Positions 43,639 to 52,585 of a DNA stretch of 64,000 nucleotides are shown piece by piece. This DNA comes from Vibrio celticus. GTDB lineage: Bacteria > Pseudomonadota > Gammaproteobacteria > Enterobacterales > Vibrionaceae. Position numbers and translations under genes: made by a program. Position 1 is the first letter of the stretch; every line of letters starts with the position of its first letter. Where the stretch lies: assembly GCF_024347335.1 (NCBI RefSeq), contig NZ_AP025463.1, positions 2,232,001 to 2,296,000 on the forward strand, read 5' to 3'. Below the pieces are notes generated by a model, which had not been told where the DNA came from, ran no database searches, and worked only from the letters and a program-made list of their open reading frames with translations.

Positions 43639-44670
43639 TTAGAAGCCTTTCCAATCGAAGTCACCAATTCGCTCGTCGGCAATATAAAACAGCTTAGTAC
43701 CACTGCTGACCACTTGATCTAACTCTGGGTTGAGTTCAATACCACTTCCCGTATCAATCGCGATCAGTGTTGCTTGATACTTCTCTTTAAACACAGAGAA
43801 AATAGGCGCGACGGTGACAGGCTCAGCGTCTTCAGGGAAGTACGTTGAATACTGTGTCATACCTCTTGTTGAGCTCAATAACTCTTGATGAAGCGCACTT
43901 GATCCTGGGTCTACTGCAGCCTTTGCTAGCATCTCAGCACCCACAGCTGGAATACACTCTGAGTTAGGGCAATGCTTGTGTAGCAAATCGCTCAACGCTT
44001 CGTCTTTAAAGTAAACCAGAAGGTGTGCCTTAGGATTTCGGTTGGCACAGTAAAGCGCCGCAGATAACGTAATATCGTCTTCTGGATTATCAATCAGGAT
44101 GCAACTTGCCGACTCAATGCCCGTTTTCTCCATCTCTTTGCCATCGGTGTAGCTGTTTACTTTAACGAAATTAATTTCACCGGGTAACGGGTTCTCGATA
44201 TCTGAACGCGTACATAACACGATTGGTCGTTTACCCGTTTCTTCGTGTTGTAGCATGCGGATGAGATGAATGGTTCTTTGCTCATTCCACCCCAACATCA
44301 AAATGTGGTTGTCCACTCTAACTCTCCTTTTTCCTAGCAAGCCCGCTCGCCAATATTCAACACCTTCTGTCGCCACTTTACCGAGTAACGCGGCGAAAAG
44401 GCTCAACCCGCCTGGAATCACAAATAGAATAACGATCCACTGCCCCGCTACCGTGGTCGGAGACAAATCACCATAACCAACTGTAGAAGCCGTCACCACC
44501 AAGTAGTAAGCGAATACGGTAACCGAACTGGTTAAATCTGTTTCACCCGCCAAATACAGCATCGACCACGATAAAGCGATGTAGCCAAGAAAAGTGAACA
44601 GTAAGTTTTTGCCGTTCAAAACAAAGATGTTTGCTTTGATCCAGCGTTTGAGTTGTAACCAGATTATCAT
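43639..44670 (-). CDS. Potassium channel family protein with TrkA-N (RCK) domain
   Basis: The 343-residue protein has two membrane helices flanking the pore loop with the K+ selectivity filter TASTVGYGDLSPTTVAGQW. A cytoplasmic RCK/TrkA-N domain follows (DNHILMLGWNEQRTIHLIRM; Rossmann-type but with GWNEQ instead of GxGxxG), then further RCK-like sequence to the end. It probably forms a tetrameric gated K+ channel in the inner membrane. GAGG lies six bases before the ATG. Confidence 0.9.
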   Translation of the reverse strand: MIIWLQLKRWIKANIFVLNGKNLLFTFLGYIALSWSMLYLAGETDLTSSVTVFAYYLVVTASTVGYGDLSPTTVAGQWIVILFVIPGGLSLFAALLGKVATEGVEYWRAGLLGKRRVRVDNHILMLGWNEQRTIHLIRMLQHEETGKRPIVLCTRSDIENPLPGEINFVKVNSYTDGKEMEKTGIESASCILIDNPEDDITLSAALYCANRNPKAHLLVYFKDEALSDLLHKHCPNSECIPAVGAEMLAKAAVDPGSSALHQELLSSTRGMTQYSTYFPEDAEPVTVAPIFSVFKEKYQATLIAIDTGSGIELNPELDQVVSSGTKLFYIADERIGDFDWKGF

Positions 44671-44801
44671 TCGAGCCTCTAATCTTTTCCTCTTAGTTAC
44701 ATGCTAGAAAAAATACGCGATATCAACAAGATGTATCATCAGAAAAAGATACATGACCACAAGATTGATATTGGTGGCCTATACGCAGATACAAAAAAAC
44801 C

Positions 44802-44813
44802 AGCACTATTGGC
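44802..44813 (+). repeat. Left copy of IS target-site duplication
   Basis: AGCACTATTGGC occurs here and again at 46223-46234, immediately outside the two inverted-repeat ends. A 12-base direct repeat is in the range typical for the IS4 family. The following T could belong to either the duplication or the element. Confidence 0.85.
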
Positions 44814-46222
44814 TAATGCCGTTCACTTAAGAGTGAACGGCATTTTTGTTCTTAGCATACCGTTGTGGTCTGGGTTTAACTGTTCTAGGGAATGTCCTTT
44901 CCCTTCGCCCTTCAAGTATTAAGCTTTCAGCCATGTTGTGGAACCCCTTTAGCTGACGAGGTATTGCGCCTGGTGTTGAGTAAGGTAAGCCTACAAGTAA
45001 CGCAGATACATGAGCTAATGTGCCGTTAAAACTGAGTTGATAAGGAAGGTAATTTCCTTTAGATTGAAGCAGAGCTCGACCATCTGGTATCGGATTAAAT
45101 TGTAAGTAAGCAAGATGCCCCATAACTCCTGCTTTACCAGTTCTGGTAAACGACTTCGCAGCGTGAGACGATTTCCAAGCATGTATTGTTTCTGCTCTCG
45201 GTAGCCTAGCTCAATTTCCCAACGATGTTCATAAAGGCCTGCAATATCTTTTGATGGGTAACGCAGGGAGTCCGTCATGGAGGTTAATACTTGGTAGTCT
45301 TTTCCTTTAATTTTACGAGTGACAAGTCGAGCGGTTATCGACTTTGGTAAATCAGGCCATAGCTTTCTAGCCCTTGGGTTACTGTGTAATTGAACCAGTT
45401 TGTCATTTCGCCCTAAAGATTGAACAATGTCATATTGTGTATTTTTCTTGAGGGGGATAAGCCAATGACGCTCTGAGCCAGAGTCTTGCCATTTATGTAA
45501 TAAGCCTAAAGAATAGAACCCTTATCGAACATTGTCACGCTATGGTTTGGTGTTGTTTCTATCAGTTTTTCAGCTAATATCATTTCGTTTGTATTGTAAT
45601 TATCAAAGGCACTGGCCGTAATAATGTGACTGCTTAGTTCCATTTGGCAGACCATTCTCACTTGCGGATATTGCGTCCCTTTTTGTCGAGAAAATGCCTT
45701 TTCATTTTGCGGGTTATCGGGCGTTCGCCAAACAACGCCATCGACGCCAAGAAGCGTTAATCCATTCCACTGGGGTAACTTTGCACTTTTTAACCATGAC
45801 GTAGTCATTCGCTCAAAGACCGCTTTAATTGCGTCTTCACCCAACGTCTTTCGACGTTGAGTTAACGCACTTGGTGCGACAAAGCTTTACCTGTACGGTC
45901 GACAATATCAAGTTGGTTCACTAAATCTTTCATGGATTTACTGTTATAGATAGCCATTCCAACAAGCAGCCACACCATGGATTCTAAAGTTAATTTCCTC
46001 TTTCTCATCGTGACGGTATCAGTAAGAGAATAAGCTTCGTCGATGAGGTCAATTGGAAGCAAGTCAGACAAAGTTTCAACGTTGCTAGGTTTCCAATCAT
46101 TAATTATGTTTAGAGCTTGAGAAACATCCATAAAAAAATCCAAGTGCATTAAATACACTTGGATTTTGACAGCTCTGAAGGATCGTTCAACCGATCACTT
46201 TGGCTTTAACTGATCGGCATTA
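44814..46222 (-). mobile_element. IS4-family insertion sequence, ~1.4 kb
   Basis: The left end TAATGCCGTTCACTTAA (44814-44830) is inverted relative to the right end TTAACTGATCGGCATTA (46206-46222), with two mismatches in 17. The element is flanked by a 12-base direct repeat. The interior encodes one leftward transposase that has frameshifts. The left end contains a 13-base hairpin (44815-44844, loop TAAG) followed by T5; the transposase stop codon lies in it. The element has inserted into the terminator region of nadA. Confidence 0.9.
44827..46131 (-). pseudogene. IS4-family transposase, broken by three frameshifts
   Basis: Fragments in different frames (46158-45862, 45844-45506, 45278-45015, 45123-44827) join into one protein. 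It starts MDVSQALNIINDWKPSN and contains DDE-type motifs: Asp in LLGVDGVVWR, Asp in MFDKG, and the IS4 Y-R-E-K signature in YEHRWEIELGYREQKQYML. Breaks lie near 45875 (one T missing in GCTTTGTC), 45518 (one T missing in GGTTCTATT) and 45050 (one G missing in AAAGGAAATT). Each is a single-base loss; adding the base restores the frame. As read, the element is not self-mobile. Confidence 0.9.
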
Positions 46223-46234
46223 AGCACTATTGGC
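46223..46234 (+). repeat. Right copy of IS target-site duplication
   Basis: AGCACTATTGGC is identical to 44802-44813. Together with the bases outside (AAAAACCAGC on the left, GCTGGTTTTT on the right) it shows the IS entered the loop of a terminator hairpin. Confidence 0.85.
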
Positions 46235-46242
46235 TGGTTTTT
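46233..46242 (-). terminator. Remaining half of the nadA terminator, split by the IS
   Basis: GCTGGTTTTT (46233-46242) is the exact complement of AAAAACCAGC (44795-44804), now 1.4 kb away. Without the IS, the two would form a 10-base stem with a 7-base loop (ACTATTG). Read leftward from nadA, it would end in T7. The intact terminator is therefore lost; transcription may run into the element. Confidence 0.75.
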
Positions 46243-46265
46243 CGTTGGTTAGATAAAAGAACCGC

Positions 46266-47327
46266 TTACGCGTTACCTTTTACCTGCACATTTAGCTGCT
46301 CTGCAAAATCTAGCATGCGGTTCAATGGAATAAGAGACTTAACGCGTAATTCGTCAGAAACGAAGATTTCGTGTTGCTCACCACCATTCTCAAGCGCGTT
46401 TTCAATCGCTTCAAGGCCGTTCATTGCCATCCAAGGACAGTGTGCGCAGCTACGACACGTTGCACCAGCACCCGCTGTCGGCGCTTCAATTAGCTCTTTT
46501 TCAGGAACCAATTGCTGCATCTTGAAGAAGATGCCTTTGTCTGTCGCAACAATCATCTGTGGATGAGGCAGCTCTTTTGCTTTCTTGATCAGTTGGCTTG
46601 TTGACCCTACAGCATCAGCCAGTTCAACCACGCTTGCTGGTGATTCTGGGTGAACCAAAATAGCCGCTTCTGGGTATACCGATTTCATTTTCTTCAAAGC
46701 ATCAGCTGAGAACTCATCATGAACGATACACTCCCCTTGCCAAAGCAACATGTCAGCGCCAGTTTGATTTGCAATGTAAGAACCTAGGTGACGGTCTGGG
46801 CCCCAAATAATGGGTTTGCCTTCAGCGTCTAGGCTTTCAACGATTTCTAAAGCGATGCTCGACGTCACTACCCAGTCTGCACGAGCTTTAACAGCTGCAG
46901 AGGTGTTCGCGTATACAACCACGGTGTGGTCAGGGTGAGCATCACAAAATTCTGTAAATTTATCAGCCGGACAGCCAAGATCAAGCGAACATTCAGCTTC
47001 AAGTGTTGGCATTAGAATGCGTTTTTCAGGAGTAAGAATCTTTGCAGACTCACCCATGAAACGAACACCAGCGATGATCAAAGTGCTTGCTGAGTGACGG
47101 TTACCGAACTTAGCCATTTCTAATGAATCGCCAACGAAACCACCAGTTTCTTCTGCCAGAGCCTGAATTTCAGGATCGGTGTAGTAGTGTGCAATTAGAA
47201 CTGCATCTTTTTCTTGAAGTAGTTTTTTGATGTTTGCGATGTGGGCCTGTTTCTGAGCGTCGCTCAATGGAACTGGCTTAGGCGGAAACGGGTAAACTGT
47301 ATCGATTTTATCTAGTATATGACTCAT
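46266..47327 (-). CDS. nadA: Quinolinate synthase A
   Basis: The 353-residue enzyme condenses iminoaspartate and dihydroxyacetone phosphate to quinolinate in NAD synthesis and carries an oxygen-sensitive [4Fe-4S] cluster. The cluster cysteines fall in EAECSLDLGCPAD, LLWQGECIVHDEF and ATCRSCAHCPWM. The start at 47327 (MSHILDKIDTVYPFPPKPVP) matches known NadA N-termini; six upstream codons to 47345 are not expected. The gene is separated by about 190 bases from cpoB, which shows no tRNA genes. Confidence 0.94.
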   Translation of the reverse strand: MSHILDKIDTVYPFPPKPVPLSDAQKQAHIANIKKLLQEKDAVLIAHYYTDPEIQALAEETGGFVGDSLEMAKFGNRHSASTLIIAGVRFMGESAKILTPEKRILMPTLEAECSLDLGCPADKFTEFCDAHPDHTVVVYANTSAAVKARADWVVTSSIALEIVESLDAEGKPIIWGPDRHLGSYIANQTGADMLLWQGECIVHDEFSADALKKMKSVYPEAAILVHPESPASVVELADAVGSTSQLIKKAKELPHPQMIVATDKGIFFKMQQLVPEKELIEAPTAGAGATCRSCAHCPWMAMNGLEAIENALENGGEQHEIFVSDELRVKSLIPLNRMLDFAEQLNVQVKGNA

Positions 47328-47502
47328 TGCTCTTGCTCTACGCAACTTCTTCCGAGAATCCGAGTATTCTACACAGGACAGCGATTGGGATCAAAAAGGA
47401 TTGGTTGCAAGCGGTGGCTAGCTAATGCTTAAAACGCATAAACAAGGCGATGCGTTGTCATCACTAGCAAGAGAAGTAAACACTAAACGGAAGTGAACAG
47501 GT

Positions 47503-47532
47503 ATAAAAAAGAGGCGCCTAAGCACCCCTATT
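47503..47532 (-). terminator. Probable terminator of the tol-pal-cpoB operon
   Basis: Read leftward after the cpoB stop, AGGGGTGC and GCGCCT form a short G+C-rich stem with a bulge and a G-U pair, followed by CTTTTTTA. The T tract is clear; the stem is imperfect. Confidence 0.6.
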
Positions 47533-47536
47533 TTGG

Positions 47537-48319
47537 TTATAAGTGGGTTTTGGCCACTTTAGCCGAAGCACTGTTTGGGTGCTCGGTTACGACTTGTTGG
47601 TAATATTTCTTAGCTTGCGTCGCGTTGTTGTTGCGCGCTGCTATGTCACCAAGCTTAACCAGTGCATCTGCTCGCTTGTTTGAGTCTTTGTACGACACAA
47701 CAGCAGCGAAGCTCTTCACGGCTTCTTTATCTTGCTTCTTAGCGAAATAAAGCTGACCTAACCAGTAATGTGAGTTAGGTGTGAAGGTAGAATCTGGGAA
47801 GTCTTTTTGAAACTTTTGGAATGCAGCGATAGCACCCGTGTAGTCTCGTTGCTTTAGAATCATATCTACAGCATTTTGATAAGCAGTTTGCTCATCCACA
47901 TCAGTACTGAACGTACCAGAAGCGTCTTTAGAGCCTTCGCTCGCTGCCACTGCTACCGTTGCTGTTCCTGCTGCTTTCACCTCGCCTCTTACGCGATCCA
48001 GTTCAATGAACAGTTCACGCTGACGCTCTAGCATTTGCTTCATATCGTAGCTGTTTCGTTCCAGCTCACCACGAAGTTCACTGATCTCCAGTGCCATGTC
48101 GTCGATTTGCTGTTGCATTTGAAGCTGAACGAGATTGCGATTTTGAAGCAGGCGCTCTAAACGCTCAATATCTGATTCGTTAGATGCTGATCGAGAGGAG
48201 GAGGATGAATTGGTTGCGGTGCTATTGAGATCGGATACTGGAGCTGGTGCAGCGAACGCGGTGTTCGCTGCACTTGCCAGTAACGAAAGCAAAATGACTC
48301 GCTTTGTGTTACTGAACAT
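47537..48319 (-). CDS. cpoB: Cell division coordinator CpoB (YbgF)
   Basis: The 260-residue periplasmic protein has a signal peptide (MFSNTKRVILLSLLASAANT, cleavage near AFA). An N-terminal trimerising coiled coil (RNLVQLQMQQQIDDMALEIS, ELRGELERNSYDMKQML) and C-terminal TPR repeats (YQNAVDMILKQRDYTGAIAA, WLGQLYFAKKQDKEAVKSFA, KKYYQQVVTEHPNSASAKVA) follow. It links Tol-Pal with PBP1B. GAGGA lies ten bases before the ATG; the in-frame TTG at 48334 is not used. Last gene of the tol-pal locus. Confidence 0.93.
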   Translation of the reverse strand: MFSNTKRVILLSLLASAANTAFAAPAPVSDLNSTATNSSSSSRSASNESDIERLERLLQNRNLVQLQMQQQIDDMALEISELRGELERNSYDMKQMLERQRELFIELDRVRGEVKAAGTATVAVAASEGSKDASGTFSTDVDEQTAYQNAVDMILKQRDYTGAIAAFQKFQKDFPDSTFTPNSHYWLGQLYFAKKQDKEAVKSFAAVVSYKDSNKRADALVKLGDIAARNNNATQAKKYYQQVVTEHPNSASAKVAKTHL

Positions 48320-48352
48320 GAGGCAATTCCTCAATTATATAGTCTACTAAAA

Positions 48353-48895
48353 TTAGTAAACTAGTACTGCGCGACGGTTTTTAGCGTACACATCTTCAGA
48401 TTGACCTAGAAGAAGTGGCTTCTCTTCACCGTAGCTTACGATAGAGATTTGGTCAGCTTGAACACCTAGAGCTTGTAGGTATTTCGCTACAGCTTGTGCA
48501 CGACGCTCGCCAAGTGCGATGTTGTACTCAGGAGTACCGCGCTCATCAGCGTGACCTTCGATAGTAACGTTCATGTCAACGTTCTTAACTAGGTATGCTG
48601 CGTGAGCTGCTAGCATTTCTTCGTAATCGCCAGCGATAGTAGAGTTATCGAATGCGAAGTAGATTGTTTGAGTTTCACGTAGCGCTTGTTCTTTAAGCTC
48701 TTGCTCAGACAGTTGACCGTTAGCGTCAATTGGCGTTACAACAGTTGTGTCTACGTTGCCTTCTGAACCTGAAGTTGTTTGGTTGCTTTCAGTACCAGAT
48801 GTTGCAGATGTTGCTTCATCAGTTGAGCTACATGCCGTTACTGCCATCACTGGTAGTGCAATCATCAAGCCTTTAAGAACTTTGTTAAGTTGCAT
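48353..48895 (-). CDS. pal: Peptidoglycan-associated lipoprotein Pal
   Basis: The 180-residue outer-membrane lipoprotein (lipobox ALPVMAVTAC, Cys22) has a Ser/Thr/Gly-rich linker and an OmpA-type peptidoglycan-binding domain (NVTIEGHADERGTPEYNIAL, GERRAQAVAKYLQALG). Arg and Asp of the mDAP-binding pocket are present. It anchors the outer membrane and is controlled by TolB and TolA. It lies between tolB and cpoB with a 33-base gap to the latter and 113 to the former. Confidence 0.95.
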   Translation of the reverse strand: MQLNKVLKGLMIALPVMAVTACSSTDEATSATSGTESNQTTSGSEGNVDTTVVTPIDANGQLSEQELKEQALRETQTIYFAFDNSTIAGDYEEMLAAHAAYLVKNVDMNVTIEGHADERGTPEYNIALGERRAQAVAKYLQALGVQADQISIVSYGEEKPLLLGQSEDVYAKNRRAVLVY

Positions 48896-49008
48896 CTTTT
48901 TTTCCTTACGTTATCAAACTTAGTTTCTACAGCGACTAAGAGTGCTATAGATAGTTAAATGCCACAATAGTTAACACTATCAATAGCTAAAAGAATGTAT
49001 CAAAATCA

Positions 49009-50361
49009 CTAGAGAAACGGTGACCATGCAGGCGCTCTTACGCGTCCGTTAGTTGCCGGTAATCTAGCTTTAAAACGGCCATCGATAGAAACCATCGATA
49101 GTACATTTGTTTTGTTGTAAATAGAGCTATAGATAACCATACCTCCATTCGGTGCAATACTTGGAGACTCATCTAACAATGTTTTTGTTAGTACCTGAAC
49201 CGCACCGGTTTCCAAATCTTGCTTAGCCAAGTTAAAACCTGAGTTGTTGCGATTAACCATGATCATGAATCGACCATCAGGAGTGATCTGGCCACCTAAG
49301 TTTTGGCTACCTTGCCAAGTAATACGAGAAGTCGAATTATTGGACAAATTTACATTATAAATCTGTGGTTTACCACCACGATCCGATGTGAAAATAAGAG
49401 ACTTGCCATCTGGGTGCCAGAATGGTTCAGTATTATTAGAACGGCCGCGGGTAATTTGAGTCAGCTTACGGCTAGCAAGGTCAAGTGTGTACACCTGAAG
49501 GCTGCCTGTTTTCGACAATACCAATGCCAATGTTTTACCATCTGGCGAGAATCTTGGCGCACCATTATGACGAGGGTATGACGTCACCTTCTCACGTTCA
49601 CCAGTGTAAATATTCATGATGAATATTTCCGCTTGGCCATTTTGGAAACTCACATAAGCAAGCTTTTTACCGTCTGGTGACCATGCAGGTGACATCAGAG
49701 GTTGCTTAGAACGAAGAACTAAACGCTCGTTGAAGCCATCGTAGTCAGCAACACGCAGTTGGTATGGGTATTGGTCTTTGTCGTTCACAACTACGTAAGA
49801 GATACGAGTTAAGAACGCGCCTTTCTCACCGGTTAGCTCTTCATACACTAAGTCCGAGATACGGTGTGCATACTCTCTCAAACGTTTACCAGGCACTGTC
49901 GCTTTCTTGTTGAACAACACGTGATCTTTAGAAAGTACCAATTGGCCTTCATCGCTTAGTGCGCGGCTTTGTCCTTTAGTCAGTTGACCACGAACAATGT
50001 CGATCAGTTGGTAGTTCACCACATACTGCCCTTCGGCATTTTTAGTGATGCTACCTGTTAGCAGTGAATCAACACCTAGGTTAGTCCAAGCATCAAAATT
50101 CACCTCACCTTCGCTGTAAGGCGTTTGAGGCATTTTGCTTGTTGCAACTGGGCTGAATTTACCACTGCGTTGTAAGTCAGAAGCGATAACCGCTGATACA
50201 TCGTGTGGCAATGGCTCTGTGCCTTCCCAACGGAAAGGTACAATAGCGATAGGTCTTGCAGAGTTAATACCGTCTGTAATAACCAGCTCCAGCGCTGCAT
50301 GTGCAAACTGGCTGCTTGTAGCTATTAAGAAAACAAAACTCAGTAATAGTTTCTTTAACAC
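49009..50361 (-). CDS. tolB: Tol-Pal system protein TolB
   Basis: The 450-residue periplasmic protein has a signal peptide (MLKKLLLSFVFLIATSSQFA) and an N-terminal TolB domain (RPIAIVPFRWEGTEPLPHDV). A six-bladed beta-propeller follows with repeats such as SPAWSPDGKKLAYVSFQNGQ, GAPRFSPDGKTLALVLSKTG and TEPFWHPDGKSLIFTSDRGG. The start codon is GTG with AAAGGA nine bases before it. It binds Pal and TolA in the envelope-constriction system. Confidence 0.95.
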   Translation of the reverse strand: MLKKLLLSFVFLIATSSQFAHAALELVITDGINSARPIAIVPFRWEGTEPLPHDVSAVIASDLQRSGKFSPVATSKMPQTPYSEGEVNFDAWTNLGVDSLLTGSITKNAEGQYVVNYQLIDIVRGQLTKGQSRALSDEGQLVLSKDHVLFNKKATVPGKRLREYAHRISDLVYEELTGEKGAFLTRISYVVVNDKDQYPYQLRVADYDGFNERLVLRSKQPLMSPAWSPDGKKLAYVSFQNGQAEIFIMNIYTGEREKVTSYPRHNGAPRFSPDGKTLALVLSKTGSLQVYTLDLASRKLTQITRGRSNNTEPFWHPDGKSLIFTSDRGGKPQIYNVNLSNNSTSRITWQGSQNLGGQITPDGRFMIMVNRNNSGFNLAKQDLETGAVQVLTKTLLDESPSIAPNGGMVIYSSIYNKTNVLSMVSIDGRFKARLPATNGRVRAPAWSPFL

Positions 50362-50373
50362 AAGTTCGTCCTT

Positions 50374-51441
50374 TTACTCTGGTGATACAGTTAAGTTAAT
50401 GTCTTTCAGTGAGTTCACAATGTCTGGGTCTTTAGGCAACGGGTAAGATTGCACTTGTGCCACCGCACGCTTGGTTGCTGCACACAAACGGCTATCGCCA
50501 TCTAAGATACTCAAACTACCCAATATCGCATTAGAGCCAGTTGGAATCAGCTTAAGGTTCACTCGACATGAGCGTCCTCGATAGCTGTCTTCTAACAACA
50601 GGTTCTGTTGAATCAGTTGGGTATAGATCGCCCCGTAACGTTGCGCTTCATCAGTGATAAATTGTTGTCTTGCTGAAGAGTTTTGAGTCGCTTCCGTTTC
50701 AAGCCCAGCAAAGATATCGTTCAATGCTGCTTCTTGTTGTTTACGCTCTTTTTCTGCTTTTGCTGCAGCTTCTTTTGCCTTACGGGCTTTCTCTGCTGCG
50801 GCTGCCGCTTCTTTCTCTTTCGCTATGCGTTGCTTTTCAGCGCGTTCAGCGGCTTCTTTCTCTTTGCGAGCTTTGTCTGCTGCCTCTTTCGCGGCTTTTT
50901 CTTTTGCCACGCGTTCTTGTTCAGCTTTTGCGATTGCCGCTTCTTTGGCCTTACGCTCGTTCTCGGCTTTCACCAACGCAGCTTCTTTCAGCTTGCGATC
51001 AGCTTCGGCTTTAGCGGCTTTCTTTTTCTCTTGCTGTAAACGCGCTTCTTCAGCTTTGCGTTGTTTCTCTTTCTCAACTCGGCGCTTTTCAGCTTCACGA
51101 GTCGCTTTAGCCTCTTTCGCTTGTTGTTCTTTTAGCTTACGAATATTTTCTTCTTCAGCTTTACGATTCTTTTCAAGTCGTTCGCTTTCACGTCTCAGTT
51201 TGTCTAAACGCTCTTGCTCTTTCTTGCTCGCGGCTTCTCGCTGTTGACGAATCTGTTGAGCTTGCTGGCGAACCAACTGAGGATCAATCACCACAGCCTG
51301 AACCATCTGCCCTGTCGGCTTAGGTTCTGACATCGTGAAATCCGCTCCCCAAATAAGCGCAACGAATAAAATGACGTGCAGCCCAAGTGAAATAAGAAGC
51401 GGTTTTCTGAAACTATTGGATTTTTTATTAGTCGCTTTCAT
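50374..51441 (-). CDS. tolA: Tol-Pal system protein TolA
   Basis: The 355-residue protein has an N-terminal membrane helix with the SLGLH form of the SHLS contact motif (PLLISLGLHVILFVALIWG). A long Ala/Lys/Glu helical region spans the periplasm (~70-235, e.g. RKAEEARLQQEKKKAAKAEA), and a C-terminal globular domain (AIYTQLIQQNLLLEDSYRGR, SCRVNLKLIPTGSNAI) binds TolB/Pal. Driven by TolQR. The apparent plus-strand ORFs here are shadows of the repetitive coding. The gene is spaced 13 bases from tolR. Confidence 0.94.
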   Translation of the reverse strand: MKATNKKSNSFRKPLLISLGLHVILFVALIWGADFTMSEPKPTGQMVQAVVIDPQLVRQQAQQIRQQREAASKKEQERLDKLRRESERLEKNRKAEEENIRKLKEQQAKEAKATREAEKRRVEKEKQRKAEEARLQQEKKKAAKAEADRKLKEAALVKAENERKAKEAAIAKAEQERVAKEKAAKEAADKARKEKEAAERAEKQRIAKEKEAAAAAEKARKAKEAAAKAEKERKQQEAALNDIFAGLETEATQNSSARQQFITDEAQRYGAIYTQLIQQNLLLEDSYRGRSCRVNLKLIPTGSNAILGSLSILDGDSRLCAATKRAVAQVQSYPLPKDPDIVNSLKDINLTVSPE

Positions 51442-51454
51442 GAATGCTACGGAG

Positions 51455-51898
51455 CTATTCCCTTATATCCGTTAAAAGGCCAACCTTTGGCACACCTGCA
51501 CGGCTTAATTCATCAAGTAATAAAACCACTTCAGCGTAAGGCGTTGCGGCATCACCGCCAACCGCCACTGGAGAATTCGGCTTCAAAGACAACTCAGCTT
51601 TCACTCGGACGATAATATCTTCCATAGATAAACCACGCTGTACTTCTTCGTCATTAACGCTCAAGCCAAGTTCACCGTCTTTGTTCACTTCAACGATGAT
51701 GAAACTTGCGTTGTCGTCCCCCAGTAGGTCTTGTGTCGATTTAGCCGTTGAAGCCTGAGGCAATTCAACGTCAACGCCTTGAGTAACAAACGGCGAAGTC
51801 ACCATAAAAATGATCAGCAAAACAAGCATAACGTCGATGTAAGGTACAACGTTAATCTCTGCTGTCATTTTGCGTTTTTTAGGTTGGTATCCAGCCAT
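51455..51898 (-). CDS. tolR: Tol-Pal system protein TolR
   Basis: The 147-residue protein has one N-terminal membrane helix with the proton-path Asp in AEINVVPYIDVMLVLLIIFM, then a periplasmic ExbD-like domain. It partners TolQ to use the proton gradient. It lies three bases after tolQ in the operon. Confidence 0.95.
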   Translation of the reverse strand: MAGYQPKKRKMTAEINVVPYIDVMLVLLIIFMVTSPFVTQGVDVELPQASTAKSTQDLLGDDNASFIIVEVNKDGELGLSVNDEEVQRGLSMEDIIVRVKAELSLKPNSPVAVGGDAATPYAEVVLLLDELSRAGVPKVGLLTDIRE

Positions 51899-51901
51899 CT
51901 A

Positions 51902-52585
51902 TTATTCCCTGCCAGCCATCGCTTGACGGTGAAGAATACTGTGGAACTCTTCAGAGAAAGTCGCGTAGTTGTGCTCTAGCTTGCCTACTCGGCTGCTGAA
52001 GCGGTTGTACGCCATTACTGCTGGAATTGCAGCAAATAGACCCATTGCGGTTGCGATCAGCGCTTCTGCAATACCAGGAGCAACCATTGCGAGTGTCGCT
52101 TGCTTCACTTCACCTAATGCGATGAATGAGTGCATGATGCCCCAAACCGTACCAAATAGGCCGATGTATGGGCTGATAGAACCAACGGTCGCCAAGAAAG
52201 GTAAGTTAGTTTCTAGTTCATCGACTTCACGAGCAACAGCAACGCGCATCGCACGGCCAGAGCCTTCCATAATGAAGTCAGGTGATGTTGCATTCGATTT
52301 ACGAAGGCGAGCAAACTCAGTAAAGCCTGCGTAGAAAATTTCTTCAGTACCAGAAAGCTCGTCTTTGCGTTTATTGCTCTCTTGGTACAATTTTGCAAGA
52401 TCAACGCCTGACCAAAATTTGTCTTCAAACACTTCTGTTTGTTTCGAAGCTTGAGATAATACTTTACTTCTTTTGATGATCATCGCCCAAGAAACAACAG
52501 ACATGCCCATAAGAACTAGCATGACCATTTTAACTAATAAACTAGCTTCTAAAATTAGGCCTAAGATTGAGATTTCAGCAGTCAC
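51902..52585 (-). CDS. tolQ: Tol-Pal system protein TolQ
   Basis: The 227-residue protein has three membrane helices: LLVKMVMLVLMGMSVVSWAM, then the VGSISPYIGLFGTVWGIMHS region, then GIAEALIATAMGLFAAIPAV with the conserved Thr. Start is GTG (52585), overlapping the ybgC end by 11 bases with CGGAG upstream, so expression is coupled. It forms the TolQR proton motor. Confidence 0.95.
   Translation of the reverse strand: MTAEISILGLILEASLLVKMVMLVLMGMSVVSWAMIIKRSKVLSQASKQTEVFEDKFWSGVDLAKLYQESNKRKDELSGTEEIFYAGFTEFARLRKSNATSPDFIMEGSGRAMRVAVAREVDELETNLPFLATVGSISPYIGLFGTVWGIMHSFIALGEVKQATLAMVAPGIAEALIATAMGLFAAIPAVMAYNRFSSRVGKLEHNYATFSEEFHSILHRQAMAGRE

Noticed and set aside
44701..44922. Plus-strand ORF (MLEKIRDINKMYHQKKIHDH...) between the K+ channel gene and the IS
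   Set aside because: No ribosome site, reads through the terminator half and IS inverted repeat; without the IS it ends after ~44 codons. Treated as intergenic.
50670..51247. Three plus-strand ORFs opposite tolA
   Set aside because: Repetitive antisense shadows of the Ala/Lys/Glu helix of TolA (rich in Phe/Cys/Leu/Ser).
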